DNA of 64,000 bases from positions 35,900-99,899 of the forward strand of contig MDYQ01000439.1 of the NCBI GenBank assembly GCA_003024175.1, in the 5' to 3' direction. Both the position numbers and the translations under genes were made by a program. Below, piece after piece: positions 14,232 to 27,748 of the stretch. A model generated the notes under the pieces. It made no database searches. It saw only the letters and a list, made by a program, of their open reading frames with translations, and had not been told where the DNA came from. This stretch comes from Planoprotostelium fungivorum. Lineage: Eukaryota > Evosea > Variosea > Cavosteliida > Cavosteliaceae. Position 1 is the stretch's first letter, and every line of letters starts with the position of its first letter.

Positions 14232-16476
14232 ATGAGGCACGTCCTCTCTTCAATCGTGATATTCGGCTGTCTCGTAGCTCTGAGTGGCGCAGATGATGTA
14301 GTCCGACGACCCAGTGGTATCCCTACCTATATCCCTGTGAGTACCAACTTCTCCGGTCCAGCATTCCTCGAATGGGCATTTCAACAAGATAGAATGGCCG
14401 ACGGATACCTTCATGTCGGTGTCCAGCAGGGACATTATGATGTGAGATGGATGATTTCGGCGTGGGTCCTAACACCTGATAGGTCTATACTAACGGAGTG
14501 CCCATGTTTGAATTCTCTGACGTCAACAACATCACGTTCTGGCTCGATGATGTGATCCTCACATTCAGGACCCGTTTGAACCGTTTCGCCATACAAGTTG
14601 ATGAAACCGAGAATGTTTCAATTCGAGGAATGACTGTGCATTTCAATCCTCCCGAGATGACACAAGCCGTCATCAACGGCATTCAAAAGGTGATCCACCC
14701 ATCAAGAATGAAATAATCGCATGATGTCTGAAGTACGAAAGGTCAACGAGAACAAGTGGTTAGTGAATGCAACCGTATGTGACGGTTATCCTACCGTCTT
14801 TATTCCTGGTCCAAAGGTGGGCTAATGACCAGCTCTGTCCCCTACTGACTCCATCAGACATGGTACATCTATAGCGGTAAGACTCTCATGCCCACCGAAC
14901 CTTTCCGTTCTTGCTTCGACTTGTATATCGACCCTGGGGCCAAGTTCCTCTCGACTGATAAGAAGAGATTCCAGATCCAGTTATGACCCCGCCTTCCACC
15001 TTCATTCTAACTCGTTGACAGGACCGATGCCTACCAGATGGCCAACGATAACATCAACGTGGGAGACATCATCGCTACGAGAGGCTCCGGTGTTACCTTT
15101 CACGGGATCTACGGTTCGACCAACTTCTCGTTCATCGACGTCACCATCACTGGCAGTGGAGCTTTCGCTTGGTATTTAGAATCCGGTAATGGTGGTCATC
15201 TCTTTCAGAGAGTCAAAGTCATGAGAAATCCCAAACCACCTGTCCCTGGTGGCGTCCCACCTGCATATCGACCTCAGCTGGTGAGTTTCACATCGTTTAC
15301 AAATCTCGTCCCAGAAATCATTTATTCTTATTCAGACGGTATCCACGTAGTGGGCATGAAGAAAGGTCCCATCATCATGGACAGTCTTTTCGAGGGCATG
15401 GGAGGTGATGATGCGACGCACGGGTGCGCAGGATGACGACGTCTTCTCTAGATGATGGTATCAACCTCCTCAATTGGTACGTAGAGACTTTAGCCTACGT
15501 CAACTCCACAACCGTCGTGGCCCAGCCGATGACTTATTGGAGCGCCGGAGACATCGTGCGATTGTACGCCGCTAACTTGCAGCCCCTCGGTTTCTCTCAG
15601 ATCGTCTCGATCAAGGTACAGTCCTTCAGACGCCAAGTGAGCTGAATCCAACAGACTCTCTCGGACGAGAACTCGACCATCACGTTCAAGGACTCCCATC
15701 TTGATGCCGCATTCATCTCGGACAGAACCAACGCGAACGCAGATTTCGTCATTTCGAACAACACCTTCTACAACCACAGAGCACGCAGCATATTGTGCAA
15801 AGGATCGAGGGACGTCATCACGAACAACGTCATGAATCTGACTTCTCTGGGAGGTGCTGTCCGCCGCATGTGATCCCCTTTGACCCAGGGCAGCCATTTT
15901 CGTTGCAACTGGACCAGGAGAAGGAGATTACTCGACGGACCTCATCATCGCGAATAACGTGTTGGAAAACATCGGCGCATCTTCGGACGACAGTTACGGT
16001 GGTTCCATCGCCGTCAATTTGGATTCTGACTACGTTCCCCTGGCGGGAGCTTTCATCAACGTCAGCATCGTGAACAATACGGTGAAGGGGAGTTGGGGTA
16101 AGCCGCTCACCGTCTTCTCTTCTGCAAACAGTTCGGTCGTTGGAAACTACTTTGTCGCACCCTTCAGGTGTCACCGCTTCATCAGCATCGACAAAAACTC
16201 ATCATGTTCAGATCGGGTAGTGCTCTCATGAACTTTCAGAACAACGATGGACTCGTTGTGAGGGATAACTGTGCTGTGGGGAACACGAGCGGAGTACAAT
16301 TTACGAATCCAAAAACGGCATCTGGAATTCAAGTGTGTGTTCCTGCCTCTACCTTCACTACCAACAGCGTGGTCACCACGAAGACTGAGGCGTCAAGCAT
16401 ATTGTCCACTTCAGATGCTTCAAGTCTCACCATGATTTTGAATCTATGCGCTCTATCCCTTTTAATGCTCGTCTAG
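14232..16476 (+). CDS. Secreted GPI-type right-handed beta-helix protein, GH110-like
   Basis: The signal peptide MRHVLSSIVIFGCLVALSGA starts at 14232. The spliced protein (about 640 aa, about eight introns) has repeated parallel-beta-helix rungs such as NNITFWLDDVIL, ENVSIRGMTV, FSFIDVTITGSG, DFVISNNTFYNH and FINVSIVNNTVKG. A core motif reads DGIHVVGMKKGPIIMDSLFE, and after splicing (intron about 15402-15450) GMGDDGINLLNW. The DG(I/F)H...DSxFxG..DD(P/G)IN pattern with paired Asp resembles glycoside hydrolase family 110 alpha-1,3-galactosidases, so a carbohydrate-cleaving role is likely but not certain. The C-terminus SSLTMILNLCALSLLMLV is a hydrophobic GPI-type end. The gene converges on receptor kinase A. 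Confidence 0.75.
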
Positions 16477-16815
16477 AAAATGGTCTTCATAAACACCGTT
16501 TCGTTTGCAAGGCTATGTCTATCTCAATAGGTAACTCGTCCCTTCTCGATCCATGTCATGATCATCGAAACGAAGAACACATCAAGAGCGGAAACAAGGA
16601 GTACACTTTCATTTTCTGTGGGTTCTCCTCTGAGGGATGACGCGGAAGTTGCAGGGAGGGTGTTCGTCGACCCCAACCACAATTTGAAGTATTATCAAGC
16701 GATCGATTGTGATGTCTCATGTTGTGGAGGGTAAGGGTATTGATGAGCATATCCATTACATGAACGAATCGAACCGTTTTCATAAGGAGACACAGGACTA
16801 TCTTCGTCTTCACCC

Positions 16816-19800
16816 TCAGATCCTATCACCCATTAAGAAACTCTCTTCTGTTAGCAAGTCACCTGCGCTGTCGTGGCTTAAGTGATTGGAGGAAGAAGGA
16901 TGGTCGTGCTGTAAAGCAGGATAAAGTTTCTTCATCTCTGTGTTCATGTCACGGAACGATGGTCGATTGGGTGCCTCGTACTCCCAGCATCTAGACAGTA
17001 TGCTGAACAGCTCGTCCGGACATCTGAACCATCTCAGCTCACGCTTGCAGAAAGTGACTGATTACCTGAATGGTTGTTGTAACGTCCTCCTGTCTTCGAC
17101 TACGTACCGTAAGACTTCCTTGTTTGATAATTCCCAATACGGAGCTGAGGTCTGTCAGTTCTCTGTCTTCGCCGTTCTATCCCCTCACTTCTACCCAGCG
17201 AAAAGATCTCCCTGCCTCCTGTCAGCTCGTGGATTGTTTGATGAAGAGTGTACGCACCATGCTAAGACGCCGAAGCTCCACACGTCAGACTGTAGTGTGC
17301 TCACTTTGTATCGAATGGCTTCAGGTGCCGTCCATCTGTTTCTCGAATTTAAATCTCGCACGTGTATGTCGACTCCATATGATGTGCAGGAGACTTAATC
17401 GATTTCCACACCTGAAAGGTAAGACATCTCTTTTCGCCTCGTAATGATTGTCTTCTTTGCTCATTCCAAAATCGGATATCTGCTCTTCTTTCAATCTCTC
17501 TTTCTCTTCTCTGTCTCTCACCTTCGCGTGCTTCTGTCCGTCTACCAGTATGTTTCTCGCTGCCAAATCTCTGTGTATGATCCCTGTCTTCTCATCAATC
17601 TCCTTCTTCTTCTTCTCTCACCTTTCGACTGCAGATAGAGCATACCCTTGACGATGTCAAAGCAAAAAGAGATGAGATTGTTGTCGTTCAAGTCTCGCTG
17701 GTTCTTCTGCAAGTATCTGCACTCGTTCAGTCTCACTCCATCGAAATGAATGAGACGTCACCTATCGAGCGAGCCACCTTCCAGATATTCCAACACCATC
17801 AGAAATCGACTGCCGTGCGTTGTCACGCCCAATAAATTCACCACATTCTGTACGCAGAGTTAAACAGAATTATCATCGATAACTTACGGGGTGGTTGAGT
17901 TTCTTCAACAAGATGATCTCCTTCCTAATCTCTGCATCTTCGATCGAGTTGACCGCCTGAATTCGATCAGACCTGACGATGAGAAGACGATCAACGGATA
18001 GATCGATACCTTGATGCCTTTCAGGGCCACGATTGTCTCATTCCACGATCCTCTGTACACTTCCCCAAAGTTACCGTGTCCGATCACTTCTCCCACCTTT
18101 CATCATCACTCCTTTCTCTCTGTCGACTATGACGATCTACTCACAACGACATCGTCCAGCATCAGATCTGACACGTTCAGCCTCTGCATCTCTTCTTCCA
18201 TCATCCTTTTCTTTCTGCTCTTCTCTTGCCTTCTCATCGCCAGCAGGATGGTCACGATGATAACAGAAAGGAAGAAGACAGAACCAACAATGATGCCTAC
18301 TATGGCACCTCTGCTTAATCTCGTGTCACTGATGACTTCCGTTGATGTGACAATTCTGATCTCTTGGCATGACACCGTTCCGTCTTCTCACGTCAATGGT
18401 ATATCATCATTCATAAAGGACGCACCTGAATCCATCTGTGAAGAACTACCAGGATCGCATTGTACTGATACATTGTTTGAAGGTGAGGATATCAACATCG
18501 AAGAGGACGACAGATAGACCACGTCATCGTACAGCCTGTCTCGTCCATCAATTCTTCCATTCCATCGCATCAATCATCTCAATTCTCTCACTCGGAGGAA
18601 TTCAGACGAAGGGTTCCGTTGTTCAGCTGAATACCATCTCCCCTCATTGCTGCATTTTGTGATATTCTCGTGTAAGTCACGTCTGTGTCTTGATACACCG
18701 ACATTCCTCCTCCTCGACTCGCTCGATTGAATTCGAAGGTGCTGTTGTTCACCACATTCCTTGGATACGTTGCATCGCGTACCTTTGATGTCGTCTGATC
18801 GAAGATCAGAGCACCGCCTTCTGTGGTGGCCGTGTTCCTCTGGAAGACAGAGCGGATGATCGTACTGCCACCAGTCACCGCTACGTGATTGAGTAAAAGG
18901 AATAAACGGTTTCAGCTCACAGGAGATGAAGAGAGCGCCGCCCTTGTCGCTCGCCGCGTTGTTCGTCAGCGTGCTGTCCATGACGATGAGTCCTTCTTTA
19001 ACGGAAGCGTAGACGGCTCCTCCTTTGTCTGCAGTGTTGTGGACGAAGCTGCAACTGAAGAACGAAGAGTTGCCTTGTCCTCCTGATCGGATATAAACTT
19101 CATTCTTCAATATCTAGGATGATCACCTGATGATGATATAAAGACTGCCCCTCCCATCTGCGCCGTGTTGTTGCTCATGCTGACGTTGTACAGACTGCTA
19201 CCATACTGACTGCTCTCTGTTCCCACATAGATCACTCCTCCCAGTCCTCCTTCGTTTCTGTTTTCCCCCTCAATACCTCCGTAAGTTGAGCTCTTCTCTC
19301 ACCCTGACATTTGACTGTCTGATATTTCATTCATCTGTGCCGATGTGCCACTGAGAGTAAACACTGATCCTGTCGATGTCGCCGTGTTGTTTGTAGCCGT
19401 GATAGAGATGGCACTCAGGCCAAAGATAGCAGCCGGAGTGAGATAGTAAGCCCCATACATTCCCTATCGGAATACTTCATCATCTCTTCCTCTTGATTTG
19501 TAACTCACAGAATTATGTGTCACTCCATCACTATCGATTATCAGAGATACTGATCCCATCAGTTCGATCGTTCCGCCAGACGCTGCATCGTTGTACGACA
19601 TCTCGTTGTCTGCACTCGTCATCTGTGTGATGGTGGAATCACCGTCAGAGTAGACGGCTGAGCCTTTAGGTGATGAGTTTGCCTCAAACACGTTGTCTCT
19701 CATCACGACACTGGTCTGTCTCTTTTGTCAGATGACCCTCGTCTCGTAAGAGGAGAGGACAATAACTCACAGTGTTCGTGCGAGTGATTGTCACACACCC

Positions 19801-22800
19801 CCCGAAGGAGAGGGCTGAGTTATTCGAACACTTGTTCTGTTCTAAATCTACGTTGCTAAATCCCGACAGGAACATAGCTCCACCAGATATCAACGCATCG
19901 TTCTCCTTGAATTGATTGCCTACGTTTCATCAGACCACGCATGTTGATCAATGAAGCACCCTGCATTGTGATGTTATTGCCTGACGCCGACACGAAGTAC
20001 ACAGCTCCTCCATATGATGCTGATGATTCACTGAACAACGTGTCTACTATCGTCACGTTCGAGATGATTCCTTTCTGCGACATATCAATGAAGACTCTCA
20101 TCTCCTCTCACCTGATATATAGATCCTCCGTATCCCAACGCTGTGTTATTTACAAATGTACTACGATAGACATCTATCTCGTCTCAATCTTGTCGTATTC
20201 ACACCATCGTCTCACTCATAATCTTCGTCTCTCCCGTGACTTTCACTGCACTTCCGTCTGTGTGTCCACTGATGATCACTCCATTCAGCGTCATGTTTCT
20301 CACTCTCCATGAAGAGAAGATGGCCAGTCCTTCCACTCCCTTGTTGCCCGACATCTCACATCTCGTCAGCGTCATCTCTTGTATCTGTCTCTCTCGTCAG
20401 CCACTCCTCTCCTCTCTCCCACTCACGACTCCCGTGTTCGCTATTGTAGCTCCTGATGTGGCCGTGTTATTGAAAAATTGAACGTCCGTCATGCTGACGT
20501 TCGGTGGTGGTCCATATCTCGACGTTGAATTCTGTAAATTGACCAGCATCGCTCCACCAGAGAATGTGCCCGTGTTGTTGTAGAAGGTGACGTTACTCAT
20601 CTCTACACTTCCACCTCCGTGATTGAGATACATACCGCCGCCTGCGAACGGAGAGAAGTTCGTTCGAAAAGTTACGTTCTGCAATACGATGGAGGAGATG
20701 AAGCCCGCCACGGCCCAAGTGTAGATAGCCCCACCCATAAATCGGACTACGTTTCTCTCCATGATCGAGTCTGTGTGACATGATGATGATGATCTGTCAT
20801 GACGACTCACCTCTGATCATGAGTAGGCCACCGTTCATTGCGATGCAACCTCCGTAATTCCCAAAATTACCGGTACAATTCATACCTCGTATGTAGACTG
20901 AATTTCTTACGTCGTTGTAAATAGAAATGAGGGAGCCGGTGTCGACTTGGTTACTGTAACTGCTGACATTGTGCATCGTCACGTTTGCTGTCCAATTGTT
21001 AAACATGTACATCTTCTTATCTCTTCACAGTAGATGGCGTATATCGTCGATGATTGTACTGAGCCCAATGCAAAATTTCGACTGTAAGAGTCTCGACGAA
21101 TGGACACCTTCATGTTGGAAAAAGTGGCAACTGCTGAAGCATCATCCACGTTCTCATCTTCATCTTTCACCTGAAGGATCTGCAGTATTGGATACGAAGA
21201 TATTATCGCTGAGATCAGCACTTCCATCCGTAAATACGATGGGTGTACTCTTTGAGTTCGAAAAAGTGTTGTTCACCATCGTGATCTGACAGAACCCTAT
21301 GTTAACCACTGACAGAGCGGTGTTCGATCCACTCGATCCACACTCTGTTTGATGTCACCTTATCTCTCATCAAAGCGTCTCACTCGTGAAGGAGTTTGTA
21401 TGAAATGAAGCGCGACCACCAACGATGATCCAGACATCATATTTCGAATTGCTAAAGGCGGAAGATGTAATGTCAACGGTGGCATTGTTGAAATAGAAAC
21501 CGCGTCGATTGCAGCCGGTGTGATCGAATTTACTTCCAGTGATGCTGACGGAAGAAACGACATTATTGGGAAACATGCAGGTCACATCAGAAGCTCGATT
21601 CTGATACGATTTAACACGAGATGATGAATGAGTGATCACCGATATCGATGAGAAGGAAGAAGAAGCGATGAGCAATCGAGTGATGTTTCCGTCGATCTGT
21701 GGTCTTCCCGCCTGATTCTCTCGTCATCGACATTTCATCTCTGACTCACCCGTGTGATGACCGTGTTGATCATCGAAACGTTTTCTACGTTCCGCGACGT
21801 GACGAAGAGAGGCACGACGATTCCGAACGGTATCGATTGATCGAAACGACAGCCGATGAAGCTGACGCTAGAAAGCTCATTTGCCGTAAAGAATGGAGAC
21901 GTGAGAGATATGCCTCTCCAATTTAGATTGTAGATCGCCACGCTACCTCCTCCTTCGGTAACGAAGGCACAATCTGTCACTTATCAGCTGTCGTGATGGG
22001 CGTATGGATGAATCTCCACCGGTCATATTGGTTATCGAGTTGAGTGGACCGCGTAAGGTGAGGTCGTTGTGGTAGTAGATGGACGATGTATTCTGACAGA
22101 CGATGTTGCTGGGTGGTAATTGTATGTCGAGAGAGGATGTACTCTTGGCCGTGATGTATTTCAGCGCTGTCTTTCATTCAGTAGTTTCTCTTTATTCTCA
22201 TTACGATCATCTATGAAGTAGAATCGATGGAATGATGACCATTGTTTGATCTCACCTCTCGTGATATTGCTCACTCCACTGATGTCCATTTGACCTATCT
22301 CTCTGTCATAAATGATCGTACGATAGTGCAGGAAAGATGATCTCACCGTTGCTCATCATGTACATGTCAAATGAAGCGATTGTCACGTTCGTCTGTGCTG
22401 ATACCACCTGCACTCCCACCACTCCATTCGTGTTTGTCACAAAGCACATCGCTGTCACTCTGTACGCCCCATCGTACGTGTAATCACTGCAGGTCGTGTT
22501 GGCTGCAGAGATGGACACGTTGCCCTGATATTCCTTGATGCCATAGGCAGACACGTTGATCAGCTGGGGTAAACTGGCTGATGTCCTTTAATTGATGGAA
22601 CATGATTCCATCGAATAATGTATGAATTCGGATGAATCAGATGTGAAAATCGATTTTCCGCCATAAATGTATAATACTGTTTTTGATTCACGATAGAGAT
22701 GTCTTTCTGATAGATACATAAGGAATCTTAGTGTGAATAGTATGCACCTTATTTATCAATTGTAATCAAACCCTCTCACCGTCGTAGATCTGCTGAGCTA

Positions 22801-23393
22801 CACTCTGACATTTCGTCGTCAATCTCAGCGTCACTTGCCCACTCGTCACGTTCTCTACCCTCAGACTCGGCTCTGCCTTCACATCGCAGCTCACTACCAC
22901 GTCTGCCCTTATAGTCACTGCATCCGCTCCGGACGCCGGCTTCCACTGCAAGTCTAACTTGTAATGCACCAACCCGTTCTCTCTCGTCAGAGTTGCAGCA
23001 CTTGCGTTCGACGAGAATGTGAGGCCGTTCTGCACGAGGCACATAGTTGAGCCGCCGTGCAGTGCACAATCATCCGTGATGGCCTGTGGATAGACGAGAG
23101 CTCTACATCTCATCAGTCGTTCGCTCTTTTCGAACATATCCATCACCCGCAGGGGGACCAATAGACTTTGATGCTACTCCCAGAATTGACTAGAAAATTT
23201 CCACTAGAAGAACCAGCGTGAGTGCTTCTCTCATATTCTTCTCTTCTCACTTTAATTCACCCAAACCTCTCGTCCAGCCGAGATCGATGTATCCCGTATC
23301 ATCCGAAAAGATGCAAGAGCCGCTCAGCGTCTGTGCTCGTGTGGTCAAAGGTAGGAGGACGAAGAGGGTGTAGAAACGGAGCAGAGTGAACAT
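16816..23393 (-). CDS. Receptor tyrosine kinase A with beta-helix ectodomain
   Basis: The start ATG at 23393 gives a signal peptide (MFTLLRFYTLFVLLPL). A conserved N-terminal module (CIFSDDTGYIDLGW) follows, then a very long ectodomain of repeated GGA(M/I)..N(N/K)xA rungs resembling the Pmp-type/parallel-beta-helix repeat (for example ISGGAMFLSGFSNVDLEQN). One TM helix (GAIVGIIVGSVFFLSVIIV, about 18250-18310) is followed by a basic juxtamembrane segment and [14 protein letters not shown]. The kinase has the glycine loop [11 protein letters not shown], the lysine strand [21 protein letters not shown] (about 17560), DFGMSKE (about 17470) and [23 protein letters not shown] (about 17280-17330, spliced). 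HRDLAARN plus RWTAPE marks a tyrosine kinase rather than a TKL Ser/Thr kinase. It ends MGDRI at 16816. About 20 or more short introns interrupt it. A close paralogue lies at 45.6-52.9 kb. Ligand unknown. Confidence 0.85.
20229..20655. repeat. Block nearly identical to 49568-49995 (kinase paralogues)
   Basis: Long runs match base for base between the two receptor kinase genes here, including the rung encoding the [15 protein letters not shown] region. Flanking ectodomain sequence is clearly more diverged. Confidence 0.85.
22771..23099. repeat. Block nearly identical to 52273-52601 (kinase paralogues)
   Basis: The N-terminal ectodomain exon of kinase A matches the same exon of kinase B with only scattered single-base changes, while the signal peptides upstream share little. 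Confidence 0.85.
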
Positions 23394-23719
23394 CACCGTC
23401 TTGTCTGCCCGTTTTTTCAGAAGTTTCAGATCTACCCAAATGGTCGATCTCTCAGCTGACAGACAGAATAGATCAGTTGACAACGTAAAGGGTTCAAGAT
23501 TACCTTACCGCAGAAGATATGGAAGTGACTTCATCGTTGACGTGTTCGTTGAATCTTGACAACTCGGTTATTGTCGTATTCACTTCCTCCATGACAACGT
23601 CAGAGACGCACACGTTATAGCATTAACATACATTCATCTCAGAGCTATTCCAAAAGGCGGCACAGATAATTCCCGACAAAATCATGATCTCATGTTCATC
23701 AGCAACGCGAGACTTTTAT

Positions 23720-25625
23720 TCAAGGAGTGAGTGGATTTCCGTTGAGATAATCCTGCGCCTTCTTCCCCGGTGGCGACATGTTCAGCATCAGCTTCCTGTA
23801 ACCGGCCGTCAGCCTGTTGTCCCCCATGTTCTCTAATCTGGATCCTGCTCTCTCTCAGTTCTTCTCCTCCTACGTCCACTCACCCATGACATTGCTCTCC
23901 GTGCGGACGATCTTGACTCTGGCGATCATCATCTCGTTGTACTTCTCCAGAGCAGATTCGTAAGTTTCTCCCTTCTCGTATGCGTTGGCGATGAGACTGC
24001 CGAGGAGGTAGCCAGACTCTACACCTAAACCGACACCCTGAAGATGGAGGTCAGATGCTTCGTGATGACGATGATGTGAATGAGAGGCGATGATGGTGTG
24101 TGATGTCATGTCTTTCGTTCGTCATTTCTTCTGATGCGTACCTGCAGCATGTATGGAGCCATAGCAAAAGCGGCATCACCGATGAGAGCGGCGTGAGACG
24201 ACGTGTACGCCTTCATCGTCACTTCGGCGGGAAACCACACGCGTCCCAAAATCTGCGCGGGGTCTCAATTCTCGTCGAATCATCTCCCTCACCGCAGTTC
24301 CGATCTCGCTCGCCACCGCCTTCGCGAATGGATTCTCCATGGAAGAGAAGTGATGGGCGATGGTTTCTACTGGTTTCTCTCCCGTGACGATCTGTTGAAC
24401 GGGGACCTACGGCTCATCATCAGCTCATGTGATTGTGCACGTTGAGATGATGATGAGATGTGATTCGTGTGGTGCTCACCTTCGATCGATAAGAAGTCCA
24501 AGCAAAAACGTTCTCCTTATCAACCGGTACGACAACGAGTCTCCTGCCTCTCGCCCTATTTCTTTCAATTTCTATCGATGAGAATGGATCGTGATGGTGC
24601 GTACCACACGTGCAACCAATTGTTTGCATCGAATTGAGTGGGACGAGGCATCTTGACGTAGGCTACACCCCAACCGGGGTAAGTGATGTTCGCGGCGTTC
24701 TCTTCGAAGAGTTCTGATCTGACCTGATCGGTGTGAGCCCGATGATGATGTCATCGTGATGCATCATCATGTCGATCGCGCGATCGTCAAGATGGATCGT
24801 GTGATGATGGTAATACCTTCGAGCTGATGCTATCTGCACCGATGAGGATGTTGTACGTCTCGCTGTTTAAGGATTTCTTCAGTGCCACTTTGTATCCCAT
24901 CTCTCCAGCGACTGTCTCTCTCATCACATCATTCTTTCATTTTTCCTCCCACCGTTGGTCTTGTGAATGTTCACGATGCCCGTCTGTCTCCTGACAGACA
25001 ATCCTTCGCTCAGAATCTATTCCATCGACATCAGATCATCATGATGATCGCTGCGATCGTATCACACCTGACAGAGTGTCTGTTTGTCTATACCGATGAT
25101 GTGATCACCCGTCTCATCGACGCCCTGCACGCTTCGGTAGGGAGAGTTGAAGGTGAGATTACCTCCGATACGATCGACGACGCGTTCTCCCAAAAGAGGT
25201 TGGCCTGTGGAGAATGAGAGGAGAGAGGTGAAAGAATTAACCTGCGGCATGGATGGCGGGGAAGATGCCGAGATTCTTTAAGACTTGAGTCGCATTGGGC
25301 TGTAACACGATTCCGACACCTGATTGAATGAGATGTGATAATGAGAAAAAGGCAGAATTGAAGAAGGAGGAAGGATGGAGGATGTCACCTCTGTGATGTT
25401 GTGTGTTGGGGGCTAAATCGACAATGTTGGCATCGATTCCTCTCTTCTTCAAGGTCAGAGCTGATCGAGTGAATCAGTGGAGGTAGCGACAAATGAGAGA
25501 TGTTGCACACCGCAGACGAGGCCTGAAGGACCAGCACCAGAAATGAGTATAGATGGTTTTCTGTAGTGAGACGTGCTGAACGAGCGACTGGATTTGCCAA
25601 TATGAGATATGTTAAGGCGCATCAT
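23720..25625 (-). CDS. FAD-dependent monooxygenase (PHBH fold)
   Basis: The start is at the ATG pair ending at 25625 (MMRLNISHIGKSSRSFSTS). This arginine/serine-rich leader could be a mitochondrial presequence. Next comes the dinucleotide-binding motif ILISGAGPSGLVC, then LKKRGIDANIVDLAPNTQ and VGIVLQPNATQVLKNLGI, as in class A flavin monooxygenases. NILIGADSISSK (about 24830) fits the family's DG motif region. GDAAFAMAPYMLQGVGLGVESG (read across 23990-24190 in two exons) corresponds to the second FAD motif. The C-terminus is LNGNPLTP at 23720. It probably hydroxylates a small aromatic or isoprenoid substrate with NAD(P)H. It is less like COQ6 in its GD motif, so I do not name a substrate. 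About ten short introns are present. Confidence 0.82.
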
Positions 25626-25809
25626 CGTGGCTGCGATGATGGCTGAGAAGGGTGATGTTGGCTGTTTGTAAATGAACCAAGTAAATAGAAGGATTTTTCG
25701 ACATGCAATAATGGTTGATCACGCTGAGTGATGCAAGATGATTACTGATCAGTAATGCTGACTTGATGGAGTGTCAGTACCTGCACAAAGAAGACCTCAA
25801 TCAATAGAT

Positions 25810-26118
25810 TTATATTTTTCTGTTCAATAGGGCGTTTCTCAGTGTCTTCTTCTCATCCGTTGTGAGTAACTTGCGATTCTCACACTGGGAGTATGATCCG
25901 AATCCAAACATGATGGAAAATGTGATGGACAGGTAGAACGGATACGTGACGATGGCCTTGATACCAGAGCGTCCTCCCATCGTCAGCATGAAGCCAAGGA
26001 ATCCTGCGACAGCTCCGATGGATGCCCCCGTCTTTGCACTCTTCAGACCCTTCCTGCCGCACCGAGTAAACCGACCTTCAGGGTCTCTTCTCTCCATAGG
26101 GTGTCTCTGTGGTTCCAT
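25810..26118 (-). CDS. Small membrane protein, two hydrophobic segments (about 101 aa)
   Basis: A single open frame starts at the ATG at 26118 (MEPQRHPMERRD). A basic N-terminus is followed by a glycine-rich hydrophobic segment (ASIGAVAGFLGFMLTMGG) and a second one (TYPFYLSITFSIMFGFGSY), then a C-terminal charged tail with ..QCENRKL. Size, two close TM segments and the GSY..C ending recall small mitochondrial inner-membrane assembly factors of the COX20/FAM36A kind, but the match is weak and I would not name it. It diverges from the gene at 26181 with only 62 nt between starts, so the two probably share a promoter. Confidence 0.6.
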   Translation of the reverse strand: MEPQRHPMERRDPEGRFTRCGRKGLKSAKTGASIGAVAGFLGFMLTMGGRSGIKAIVTYPFYLSITFSIMFGFGSYSQCENRKLLTTDEKKTLRNALLNRKI

Positions 26119-26180
26119 GTTTTCGTTGTGATGTGATAATGTGATTTTGACAATTTTTGTGATCACATCACAACAACGCG

Positions 26181-27604
26181 ATGAATAACGGAAGGAGGAG
26201 AGCACTGGATGTTCTGTCTCAATATTATGCAAATGCGAGATCACGCTCTAGGGGAACATTAACGAAAGCCTCTGAGTATTTTCACGTGCGATCGAAGAAT
26301 CTTCAAGGGAAAGCCAGACAATTCGGATACAAAGGAGGTGAGATTCGATCTACTCCTTCGCATCGGACCCACTGTCCATCAGGTTTTCATTTCAGCGAGA
26401 GATACAAGAAGGAAGATTGGGATAAGGCCGCAAAATCGCCTCTTCGTTACCTTCTACCAGGTCAGAGCTCCATCTTTTCCATCCATATCGATCGGCATCA
26501 GGCCCCACTCTCCGAAGGAATGCAGCTCAGTTCAACACCGTCAGTCGTCAGATCTTTCAACGATTCTCGCGTCGATTCCGCACAAAGTCCTCCGTAGCAC
26601 CATCATCTGAAGCCGTATATTCTTCTTTCGGACTTAGGAGAAAGAAAAGAGAGAGACAGACAGTAGAGGAGGATACGAATCTGACCAGACAGTCTGAATT
26701 ATCCGACACACAGCTGACATCCGATGAGCTGTCTGCCGTGTCCAATGAGCCAGTAGAAGATCCCAACGTCCCCTTGATCGATCGCATCAGGTACCGATCA
26801 TCACACGTGCATCATCACGTTCTGAACTAGGGAAAGATCGATCGATTACGAAGTTTTATCACAGCTGATCATCACGGCCGGAACGAGTTTCTCCGCCCTC
26901 GTTGGTTGTGGTGTCGTTTTCGTCGGTTCGAAATTGATCCCCACGATGGTGCCCACCATCTGGTACCCTTTCGGTTTCATATTCGGTGCCAGCATAGGTG
27001 ATCCCACATCGCATCCTGGCAATGATGTTCACGCTGGAATCAGGCATACCTATCTTTAAGAGTTTCACACCGGAGGGTACGTATCACAAAGCCACTCGAT
27101 TACTCAGAAAAGTCGACGGAAATTTCCCAGAGTTGATGAAGTTGATCAAGAATCAAGGAGAGAACAGTGAGTCATCACATCCTGATGAAAACCGCTCATC
27201 CTCTTACACATGACATGGTCACGTCATCATGATGCTCATCACGATCACAGATCAGATCGTGCACCTCCGAGAAGTTTCAGAAGAAAAATTACTGCGAGAA
27301 TTCGATCGTATCTATACCAACGAGAAGAAACCGAGAATGAAAGCGTTCAACGATTTACAAGAGATTCGGGACATCTATTGGACGGGTGATGATGAATAGA
27401 AGATGAGTCATGTGCTGATGAGATGCAGCCAACCACTATCTGTGGCAGGTGGCTGAGTTTGGGCCAGGGACGCCCACGACGGTATTACGATACACTTCGG
27501 CTGCTTTTGTGAAAAGGAATCAGAAGATTTTGAGGAATTTGAATCTGACGATCAAATTGTTGAGGTCTGATCCACAGTGCATAGAGACGACGGAGGACGA
27601 ATAG
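26181..27604 (+). CDS. Unknown protein with a central membrane hairpin
   Basis: I do not recognise this gene. The start ATG at 26181 gives a basic, arginine-rich N-terminus (MNNGRRRALDVLSQYYANAR). After two or more introns comes a Ser/Glu-rich spacer (SSVAPSSEAVYSSFGLRRKK) and a hydrophobic region (LIITAGTSFSALVGCGVVFV then TIWYPFGFIFGASIG) able to form two membrane segments. The C-terminal half is charged and probably helical (GTYHKATRLLRKVDGNF, REFDRIYTNEKKPRMKAF) and ends ETTEDE at 27604. Introns are 40-50 nt (for example about 26790-26830 and 26998-27043). The bidirectional promoter with the small membrane protein suggests co-expression. Confidence 0.65.
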
Positions 27605-27748
27605 ATGAATACAGATCACATCTTGAGTCGATAGATGTCTCTGTTTACCTCCTTATCAGGCTTGAGAAAAAGCCGCATTATTTAAATTCAATTACACCGT
27701 TACGGCGCAATTAAATGAACCAGATGAGCTGTTGTCATTCGAGCTCTG

